Source of the DNA: Phallusia fumigata
Lineage: Eukaryota; Chordata; Ascidiacea; Phlebobranchia; Ascidiidae
Reading direction: 5' to 3'
DNA length: 22,882 nucleotides
Assembly: GCA_008931825.1 (NCBI GenBank)
Contig: QXVZ01020591.1
Span: 1-22,882 of the forward strand
The notes beneath the pieces were generated by a model. It was not told the DNA's origin, did no database searches, and saw only the letters and a program-made list of their open reading frames with translations. This document shows positions 22,101-22,882 of this stretch, piece by piece. The position numbers were made by a program, and so were the translations under genes. The first letter of the stretch is position 1; every line of letters begins with the position of its first letter.

Positions 22101-22882
22101 CTTCCGATCGCATTTTAACTTCTGATCTAGCTACAAAGGCAAAACTTGATTGTATCTCATTATCCTCTACATTAAATATTTTAAAAAAACGTACATATAC
22201 GTAAGTCGCACTTGGAACAAACATCTAAATATAGATTACAGAAAGACTTCTGATGACTTCCGGAGGAATAATTTTCCTAACTTCGTAGGCAAATGCAAAA
22301 ACTCATTTTAATTTACCACTGGGTCCTTGCTTGTCATCTCCAGATAAACCGACGCCTTTTGATCCCACTTCACTTTGAAAATGGTCCTCCCATCTTCTAA
22401 GGCGTAAACCACTTTGTAAATACCACGATCCTTCATGTCAAACCTCGTGCCAGTAAGGTAATCTTGACGATTTTGAATCACGAATGGCCCGGAAATCTTT
22501 CGAACACTCAACGTAAGTTCCATCGACTGGAAATAGAAAGTCGAATGTGTAGTAGTTTGGGCAACAAACTATGGCTATATGTCAAACCGAAAAAACTAAA
22601 ATTTTTAATCGCGGCACAACTAAACTAAAACTTTATTAACTGGTAGATGTAGTATCCTTTTGATTACAGACGATCTTGATCATCTAAAACGATTTAATCC
22701 GACCAATTAATATGGTTTAGTACAGCTTTCACAGACGTTTATTGTAAAATTTCTCAAAAGTCGAACTTGTTTCTGGTTGTCATACAGCACCACGTAGTTG
22801 GTAAGGTCGGACAGATTCGTCCAAAAACTGCCTAACGTACAAAACGGGACATTAGGCGTCGCACCTATCATAGTCGAAAGGG
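251..22882 (-). CDS. Large multi-exon VWD/C8/TIL/VWC-like extracellular protein gene (both ends outside window)
   Basis: One minus-strand gene spans the window. I chained 38 exons by GT..AG boundaries and matching phases, about 8.0 kb of coding sequence. Seen: two VWD domains (TCGLCG at 21.5 kb; FGDPHYLAFD at 11.2 kb), each followed by C8 (WRSPSVC; VKWRKAANC) and TIL, then long runs of CC..Y.C.C VWC-like repeats rich in N-x-S/T sites. Known of the family: this architecture is that of secreted, disulfide-linked, often multimeric proteins (VWF, gel-forming mucins, hemocytin/hemolectin, otogelin, SCO-spondin). Inferred: a secreted or matrix/mucus/hemolymph glycoprotein. No signal peptide, transmembrane segment, Ser/Thr-rich mucin repeat or cystine knot lies in the window, so the exact ortholog cannot be named. 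An in-frame TAG in one exon and an assembly break at 3636 interrupt an otherwise open frame. Confidence 0.88.
773..1639 (-). CDS. Exon 37: module exon b, unit 3 (long version)
   Basis: 867 bases including one n at 1105, phase 1-1, fully open. VCNPEYVPPPIKCGNGSKSI starts it; CCPHYHCICETC, DECGCYQQNCTCIAC and DECYQPSVLPCPF follow, then DISHPSDCCRDWKCVCNSC, NATLVNRSSNC and GLCCQRYKC. It is 73 codons longer than the unit 1 copy. Sequence left of the n is nearly identical to unit 1; right of it the two are unrelated at DNA level, with only cysteine spacing shared. Acceptor gttttgcag, donor gtaggt. Confidence 0.87.
1996..2372. repeat. Duplicated segment, exon d region (partner 3637-4016)
   Basis: The match to 3637-4016 covers exon d and about 165 bases of flanking intron on the left, and ends near the exon d acceptor. 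The flanking intron is as well conserved as the exon, which points to a recent duplication or conversion. Confidence 0.85.
2162..2372 (-). CDS. Exon 36: module exon d, unit 3
   Basis: 211 bases, phase 0-1. AGGFISIPDEGGCIVEHVCS, then CHILNEAFNPRTKC and SSTDPCCANYTC. Acceptor ttcgtgcag, donor gtaagt. The following 522-base intron (1640-2161) contains the stretch matching 3637-3805, otherwise nothing recognisable. Confidence 0.9.
2790..3145. repeat. Duplicated segment, exon e region (partner 4239-4594)
   Basis: Exon e, its donor flank (aactggcagaacccggtagg at both copies) and the acceptor flank are nearly identical between units 2 and 3. Intron centres have diverged. Confidence 0.85.
2829..3130 (-). 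CDS. Exon 35: module exon e, unit 3
   Basis: 302 bases, phase 1-0. VIEQDICGCPIQSECKCNPN, then PPACGSCQHLTTVTNSSES, PDYDVIGAPEGYETFQNSS and CCPNITCAACFWEAEVIK. VWC-like spacing. Acceptor ttacttcag, donor gtaaga. The following 456-base intron is mostly unlike that of unit 2 and shows no feature. Confidence 0.91.
3472..3635 (-). CDS. Exon 34: module exon a, unit 2, truncated at an assembly n
   Basis: Matches the last two thirds of exon a and is cut at the n at 3636. It contains PTEYCNCTYNDISYC and GCNHTYANCTEYLGCHVK, with more substitutions than units 1 and 3. The exon's 5' part and the whole b exon of this unit are missing, because the sequence to the right of the n belongs to the intron beside exon d. 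Donor gtgtgt, phase 1. The 341-base intron following shows nothing. Confidence 0.8.
3636..3636. other. Single n joining two non-adjacent parts of the repeat unit
   Basis: Left of the n is the middle of exon a. Right of it is sequence matching 1996-2098, the intron beside exon d. In unit 3 these positions are about 1.6 kb apart and enclose exon b. The n therefore probably marks a collapsed or unsized gap. Confidence 0.8.
3806..4016 (-). CDS. Exon 33: module exon d, unit 2
   Basis: 211 bases, phase 0-1. PGGNISIPDEGGCIVEHVCS, then TNSCHILNEAFNPRTKC and DPCCANYTC. About ten mismatches to the unit 3 d exon over its whole length. Acceptor ttgcacag, donor gtaagt. Confidence 0.9.
4278..4579 (-). CDS. 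Exon 32: module exon e, unit 2
   Basis: 302 bases, phase 1-0. VIEQDFCGCPIQSECKCNPN, then ACGSCQHLTTATNSSES, PDYDVIGVPEGYELYQNSS and CCPVLICAACFWEGEVIK. Near-identical to the unit 3 e exon. Acceptor ttacttcag, donor gtaaga. Confidence 0.91.
4647..5660. repeat. Duplicated segment, copy in unit 1 (partner 88-1104)
   Basis: Partner of 88-1104. The shared part covers intron, exon a, intron and the 3' half of exon b. The match is lost immediately after the DISHPSDCC coding sequence. Confidence 0.88.
4811..5050 (-). CDS. Exon 31: module exon a, unit 1
   Basis: 240 bases, phase 1-1. ECPACESPTCGAHGSKMLIT, then TACCPTEYCNCTYTDISYC and CPKGCNHTYANCTEYLGC. About ten differences from the unit 3 copy (251-490). 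N-glycosylation sites NCT, NHT. Acceptor tctacag, donor gtgtgt. Confidence 0.9.
5331..5978 (-). CDS. Exon 30: module exon b, unit 1, with in-frame stop
   Basis: 648 bases, phase 1-1. TCNSSHAPTPIECNAPGQFS begins it; CCPQGICECDPC is followed by a TAG codon at 5701-5703, then NQTRPECPPFYEAVDISHPS and on in the same frame to the donor gtaagt. The 3' half (5331-5660) is almost identical to 773-1104 of unit 3, except that two cysteine codons have become glycine (KGVGNSC against KCVCNSC). The frame is otherwise intact, so this is either a sequencing error, a null allele or an early decaying exon. Confidence 0.82.
5701..5703 (-). other. In-frame TAG inside exon b of unit 1
   Basis: The codon after GAC CCT TGC reads TAG and the frame continues open for about 123 more codons. 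A single-base change from a sense codon would explain it. Confidence 0.85.
6326..6536 (-). CDS. Exon 29: module exon d, unit 1
   Basis: 211 bases, phase 0-1. YGATWQEEENGCVVHYMCGP, then TNSCGVIQTTHNTRDDCPTK and NTCCVNYTC. Same length and cysteine pattern as the d exons of units 2 and 3, with many substitutions. Layout matches the 'W..EC' exons at 18.6 and 16.6 kb. Acceptor tatttcag, donor gtaaga. The 347-base intron following is AT-rich. Confidence 0.9.
6878..7179 (-). CDS. Exon 28: module exon e, unit 1 (VWC-like)
   Basis: 302 bases, phase 1-0. SLSNDSCGCTVEHECVCNTA, then TCDNCSSVQIY, CVPDYSIQDVPFGYVLEHPS and GTCCPVAVCNSC. The most diverged of three e exons, but the same length as the other two (302). 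Acceptor cttttcag, donor gtaagt. The following 341-base intron is without visible features. Confidence 0.9.
7622..7672 (-). CDS. Exon 27: 17-codon cysteine linker exon
   Basis: Phase 1-1. CCGGCDEPTCSTSLCDM, between the TIL exon and the first e-d-b-a module. Five cysteines, counting the one completed by the split codon. Acceptor tttctgtag, donor gtatgt. The following 442-base intron has no recognised feature. Confidence 0.8.
7989..8171 (-). CDS. Exon 26: TIL domain
   Basis: Phase 1-1. PTCGGEGMVYRECEPKCSLA, then SGCFCQEGYVLKTAGSNQC. With the preceding NCP and the following C, this gives the expected ten cysteines and the C.C..GYvl ... CV motif of trypsin-inhibitor-like domains. Acceptor ataactag, donor gtaagt. 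The 316-base intron that follows shows nothing. Confidence 0.93.
8442..8538 (-). CDS. Exon 25: second C8 domain, end
   Basis: Phase 0 to 1. CNACNSSSVETLSEMCEDEG, then VCVKWRKAANCP. The C..eG.cv.WR....CP ending is diagnostic for C8 entering TIL. Acceptor gtgttctag, donor gtacat. Confidence 0.9.
8853..9021 (-). CDS. Exon 24: second C8 domain, first part
   Basis: Phase 2 to 0. RHTTGGPEDKCCPCANQTC, then SVWDECSNVVDMKPMQYAC and MTCMSG. Matches the C8 order C..l....f..C...vd...y...C...l..C. Acceptor tggttcag, donor gtaagg. Confidence 0.9.
9411..9573 (-). CDS. Exon 23: VWD end to C8 linker
   Basis: Phase 1 to 2. GSCTNETSSILEMSNQSITT, then EFGASWFVEKDDEDVKLC and NPDCTLTR. 'FG.SW.V' after GLCG is characteristic of the VWD-C8 junction. 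Several N-x-S/T sites. Acceptor gtcacag, donor gtacaa. The following 389-base intron contains two copies of ggcctcggc (about 9276 and 9333) but nothing else. Confidence 0.9.
10031..10229 (-). CDS. Exon 22: VWD domain, third segment
   Basis: Phase 0 to 1. VFVNGTVLTGLPW, then ISITMYYGRIEVAIPEINLR and FNETVGLCG. The usual TCGLCG has become TVGLCG (GTT codon), so one cysteine of the CxxC motif is absent. Acceptor tattttcag, donor gtaagt. The following 457-base intron shows nothing recognisable. Confidence 0.91.
10601..10721 (-). CDS. Exon 21: VWD domain, second segment
   Basis: Phase 2 to 0. TDNSNCTFMSPNVSCVKRVY, then VEWEETVVMLYHIRGQRM. Fits the VWD pattern 'n..C....vsCvk.v.v'. Acceptor cgttacag, donor gtaaac. 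The 371-base intron that follows is AT-rich with nothing recognisable. Confidence 0.9.
10843..11042. mobile_element. Foldback/MITE-like inverted-repeat element with hammerhead-like core
   Basis: Two arms of about 70 bases (10843-10914 and 10974-11042) are imperfect reverse complements; both carry acgacatgcttta and cccaaatagttttt-like runs. On the plus strand the right part holds ctgatgag (10960-10967), gaaac (10983-10987) and gtc (11006-11008), the conserved core order of a hammerhead ribozyme. It lies inside intron 10722-11156. No coding capacity; no clear target-site duplication seen. Confidence 0.65.
11157..11280 (-). CDS. Exon 20: start of second VWD domain
   Basis: Phase 1 to 2. LCLAFGDPHYLAFDQNYYDF, then QGKCHYTLVKERVSDRFHVY. 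This is the textbook VWD opening (GDPHY..FD...Y.FQG.C.Y.L), including the acidic calcium-site residue of GDPHY. Acceptor tttttttcag, donor gtgagt. Confidence 0.94.
11780..12510. other. Assembly gap (731 n)
   Basis: Unsequenced run inside the 1,719-base intron 11281-12999. An exon with phase 1-1 could be hidden here. Sequence to its left (11281-11779) is AT-rich with no exon visible. To its right (12511-12999) it contains repeat-like sequence, the A-rich tract and the candidate mini-exon. Confidence 0.98.
12617..12676 (-). other. Candidate mini-exon or repeat-derived pseudo-exon
   Basis: A very strong acceptor (long polypyrimidine tract then ccctgcag) is followed by SCPCTFVMKCLMDLDETFTA and a gtagat donor. 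Phase is 1-1, so it could be inserted between exons 13000-13186 and 11157-11280 without changing frame. Against it: the DNA resembles a dispersed repeat (tttcatccaa recurs at 12514-12523), and the neighbouring exons also join cleanly without it. Confidence 0.25.
12688..12735. repeat. Polypurine A-rich tract
   Basis: About 48 bases of A runs separated by single Gs. It may be a microsatellite or the poly-A tail of a decayed retroelement. On the minus strand it forms a polypyrimidine tract directly before the acceptor-like AG at 12677-12678. Confidence 0.85.
13000..13186 (-). CDS. Exon 19: VWC-like exon before second VWD
   Basis: Phase 0 to 1. PGEVWNNETCMPKKCECNGC, then DREALVCPPGKIRTYAQNP and NPCCPSYECQ. 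A clean VWC-like spacing. Acceptor cattggcag, donor gtaagt. The next confirmed exon is 1,719 bases away across an assembly gap, with which it is phase-compatible. Confidence 0.88.
13617..13764 (-). CDS. Exon 18: cysteine-rich VWC-like exon
   Basis: Phase 2 to 0. The junction reads CCYDNNCTCNETKCTPSPSS, then NDCCHVTCCAAKC and NGRHYG. Acceptor ttgttacag, donor gtaagt. The following 430-base intron holds nothing recognisable. Confidence 0.87.
14046..14188 (-). CDS. Exon 17: cysteine-rich exon
   Basis: Phase 0 to 2. SCFTSSSGGCPSIDVRKNKR, then DVCPTKQTCESYEDATLYAT and DSCCYDN. Acceptor actgttatag, donor gtaggt. The order C..C...C..C...CC matches the 'W..EC' exons in layout, but the sequence is diverged. 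Confidence 0.85.
14360..14488 (-). CDS. Exon 16: VWC-like cysteine-rich exon
   Basis: 43 codons, phase 0-0. VGRLNHCCEDYACSCTHCTD, then TWAAPHDPLCITQ. CC..Y.C.C..C again marks the end of one VWC-like repeat and the start of the next. Acceptor atcatttag, donor gtaaca. Confidence 0.86.
14688..14792 (-). CDS. Exon 15: CCP..C.C exon, copy 2
   Basis: 35 codons, phase 0-0. VETYNNGSCCPSYRCVCDYP, then CDNLTCELPFTRQT. Paralog of 16986-17066 with eight extra codons. Acceptor tctgctccag, donor gtgagt. Confidence 0.86.
15225..15415 (-). CDS. Exon 14: VWC-like 'CPP' exon, copy 2
   Basis: 191 bases, phase 1-0. VCDRSTCPPPKPCDDECYQP, then SKCCPTYECLHVPC and ECESYEK. Same length and phase as exon 17299-17489, which decided the gttggt donor. 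The following 432-base intron has no recognised feature. Confidence 0.85.
15766..15990 (-). CDS. Exon 13: C(E/Q)(Y/H)P cysteine-rich exon, copy 3
   Basis: 225 bases, phase 1-1. The junction gives CQCNAEHDPDVAENLPCEYP, then VFTCKKAECICPSNDSHC and HACNCAIERSC. Paralog of 17959-18186. Acceptor ttcgacag, donor gtaagt. The following 350-base intron is T/A-rich without visible features. Confidence 0.87.
16505..16685 (-). CDS. Exon 12: 'W..EC' cysteine-rich exon, copy 2
   Basis: 60 codons plus one, phase 0-1. It starts LPGENWIHECTNYTCLSDGK, has CPQETCPYFTDRHLS and ends GCCDKLNC. Paralog of exon 18517-18700. Acceptor cattaccag, donor gtaagt. The following 514-base intron shows nothing recognisable. 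Confidence 0.87.
16986..17066 (-). CDS. Exon 11: short CCP..C.C exon, copy 1
   Basis: 27 codons, phase 0-0. It starts IRVQEPSDCCPTFECPCYYC and ends FNNETK: the CC..F.C.C..C end of a VWC-like repeat. Acceptor ttgttccag, donor gtcagt. Paralog at 14688-14792. Confidence 0.84.
17299..17489 (-). CDS. Exon 10: VWC-like 'CPP' exon, copy 1
   Basis: 191 bases, phase 1-0. CNTSHCPPAQECGNCSQLIE, then DTCCPKYRCDRLPC and EQHQKK. Exactly the same length and phase as its paralog at 15225-15415. Acceptor cttgcag, donor gtattt. Confidence 0.87.
17959..18186 (-). CDS. Exon 9: C(E/Q)(Y/H)P cysteine-rich exon, copy 2
   Basis: Phase 1-1. The split codon gives CECKPEYDPAVADAFTC. Then KINEYNSSDGLICRKAECVC and a Cys-rich tail ending DIACDCVVNSIC. 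Paralogous to exon 15766-15990 (228 against 225 bases, same cysteines). Acceptor ttgcatag, donor gtaagt. The following 469-base intron is AT-rich with nothing recognisable. Confidence 0.87.
18401..18455. repeat. Two-copy tandem duplication, about 30 bases
   Basis: ttgaaat..ttgaacaaccacaaaa occurs at 18401-18426 and 18431-18455 in intron 18187-18516. Apparently a recent slippage duplication. Confidence 0.85.
18517..18700 (-). CDS. Exon 8: 'W..EC' cysteine-rich exon, copy 1
   Basis: 61 codons plus one base, phase 0-1. It starts EPNTVWSEGCTTYSCVSDGE and ends GDCCTKPYC. Clearly paralogous to exon 16505-16685 in length (184 against 181) and in every cysteine position. Acceptor ttcataag, donor gtaggt. 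The following 330-base intron contains a small tandem duplication at 18401-18455. Confidence 0.87.
18953..19138 (-). CDS. Exon 7: VWC-like exon
   Basis: 62 codons, phase 0-0, acceptor tttcgtcag, donor gtgaga. Key run: CCECYNCSEAKCDEKPSC, then ECCTKYSCNCIGC and NGTKK. It looks like the two separate exons 17299-17489 and 16986-17066 condensed into one (C..C....C....C ... CC.KY.C.C..C..N.TK). VWC-like; family assignment by cysteine spacing only. Confidence 0.87.
19568..19782 (-). CDS. Exon 6: cysteine-rich exon, first copy of the C(E/Q)(Y/H)P module
   Basis: Acceptor ..atgtttag, donor gtaagt, phase 1 to 0. It starts SCRPGEEANC. Its second half (FDFTCEYPGIKEINAETKDI followed by TCRYEDGF) resembles the corresponding segments of the exons at 17959-18186 and 15766-15990, so it appears to be a truncated or diverged member of that series. 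The following 429-base intron holds nothing I recognise. Confidence 0.83.
20016..20071. repeat. Tandem repeat, 14-base unit x4
   Basis: Unit tttgtttgcaatta repeated three times plus a partial fourth, in intron 19783-20108. A simple minisatellite. Confidence 0.92.
20109..20203 (-). CDS. Exon 5: TIL-like domain, end
   Basis: CENDEVYDSKTGTCMEREAC followed by NC matches the end of TIL domains ('C..g...d..tgtCv....C.C'). The acceptor ..aatggcag at 20204-20205 was chosen because only this AG continues the phase-2 donor upstream. The donor gttagt is in phase 1. Just upstream in the gene the intron is short (181 bases). The following 326-base intron contains a 14-base tandem repeat (20016-20071). 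Confidence 0.75.
20385..20520 (-). CDS. Exon 4: TIL-like domain, first part
   Basis: Acceptor ..cttgttacag, donor gtaagt, phase 1 in, 2 out. The split codon completes SVCP, giving the C8-to-TIL junction WRSPSVCPLMC. It then reads DKCVWRYEPKAPPCEKLCC and FEGCYP, with the cysteine density of a TIL (trypsin-inhibitor-like) domain, although its start is longer and more diverged than usual. Confidence 0.85.
20865..21021 (-). CDS. Exon 3: C8 domain, second half
   Basis: Starts VSPDYFYDKCVRETCSCDSG and ends GIAVEWRSPSVC, the standard C8 pattern 'v.P..y...Cv...C ... G..v.WR.p..C'. It joins ECHHK|VSPDYF in phase 0, which decided the acceptor (aacaag at 21022-21023, weak polypyrimidine tract). An upstream acceptor would add a Cys-rich run ending CNRNSCNK and is a possible alternative. 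Donor gtaagt, phase 1. The following intron of 344 bases shows nothing. Confidence 0.85.
21319..21552 (-). CDS. Exon 2: VWD end (CGLCG) and start of C8
   Basis: A 78-codon exon, phase 0-0, acceptor gcttgcag, donor gtaaca. It starts HHSTCGLCGIHDGNALNDF, the canonical end of a VWD domain. CGLC is the CxxC motif associated in VWF and mucins with disulfide exchange and multimer formation. The second half (NSWKILNECPDV and, near the end, FTECHHK) enters the C8 domain. The downstream intron is 297 bases with nothing recognisable. Confidence 0.92.
21625..21815. repeat. Diverged tandem repeat in intron (two copies)
   Basis: Copies at 21625-21704 and 21714-21815 share gacagaatca, gcagctgatcat/acagctgatcat, atagtttaat.cgtaaa and catatgcaa/cacatgcaa. 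The second is lengthened internally. No coding role seen. Confidence 0.7.
21851..22085. repeat. 235-base perfect direct duplicate, copy 1
   Basis: Identical as far as I can read to 22087-22321, with a single n between. It includes the last bases of exon 22317-22526. Most simply the unmerged overlap of two contig ends. Confidence 0.92.
22087..22321. repeat. 235-base perfect direct duplicate, copy 2
   Basis: Second copy, directly following the n at 22086. This copy is continuous with the exon; copy 1 is cut at the exon's donor side. Confidence 0.92.
22317..22526 (-). CDS. Exon 1 of chain: VWD core beta-strands
   Basis: A 70-codon exon, phase 0 to 0, acceptor ..tttccag and donor gtaaat. It contains SMELTLSVRKISGPF, then IYKVVYALEDGRTIFKVKWD and VYLEM, matching the VWD pattern 'svev.l..i...v.v.....g..v.vkWD...v.v'. 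It joins in phase directly to the HHSTCGLCG exon. The following 764-base intron contains a false 235-base duplication around an n, a diverged direct repeat of about 90 bases, and otherwise nothing I recognise. Confidence 0.85.
22737..22882 (-). CDS. Possible partial exon at right edge (VWD N-terminal part?)
   Basis: The frame is open from the window edge to a TAA at 22707 and includes TNYVVLYDNQKQVRLLRNF, a beta-strand-like run expected upstream of the next VWD exon. The next exon starts in phase 0. The GT at 22735-22736 (gtctgt) fits that phase but is a poor donor, and better-looking donors at 22731-22732 and 22722-22723 do not fit. No GDPHY motif is visible. The call rests on position and an open frame only. 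The 210-base intron to the next exon holds nothing else. Confidence 0.4.

Overview
The window looks like animal genomic DNA from an intron-dense, AT-rich invertebrate. Exons of about 50-870 bases alternate with introns of about 170-520 bases, with GT..AG junctions throughout. Exon and intron sizes and base composition would fit a compact chordate genome such as a tunicate (Ciona-like), but nothing here proves the species. I see no bacterial features, RNA genes or CRISPR. Neither gene end, promoter nor polyadenylation region lies inside the window.

Everything I can support as coding belongs to one gene on the minus strand, read from right to left. I placed 38 exons whose splice phases chain without conflict from 22526 down to 251, apart from one break at an assembly 'n' at 3636. 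A further weak partial exon lies at the right edge. Together they encode about 2,680 codons of an extracellular, cysteine-rich, heavily N-glycosylated protein of the VWD/C8/TIL/VWC class (the family group of von Willebrand factor, gel-forming mucins, hemocytin/hemolectin, otogelin and SCO-spondin). I cannot say which ortholog it is.

Layout in transcript order. (1) 22737-20109: VWD (second half), C8 and TIL. (2) 19782-13000: cysteine-rich VWC-like exons, including a tandemly repeated four-exon block. (3) 11280-7989: a second complete VWD-C8-TIL assembly. (4) 7672-251: a short linker exon, then a four-exon VWC-like module (here called e-d-b-a) present three times; the middle copy is incomplete because of an assembly break.

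Both repeated blocks begin and end in phase 1, so each can be duplicated without shifting the frame. This explains how the protein could lengthen by block duplication. Recent copies are about 95-99% identical in DNA. One copy (exon 5331-5978) carries an in-frame TAG and two lost cysteines.

Assembly quality limits interpretation. There is a 731-n gap at 11780-12510, and single n's at 1105, 3636 and 22086. The n at 22086 sits between two identical 235-base copies, almost certainly an unmerged contig overlap. Non-coding items of note are a roughly 200-base inverted-repeat element with hammerhead-ribozyme-like core motifs (10843-11042), a polypurine A-rich tract, and three small intronic repeats.
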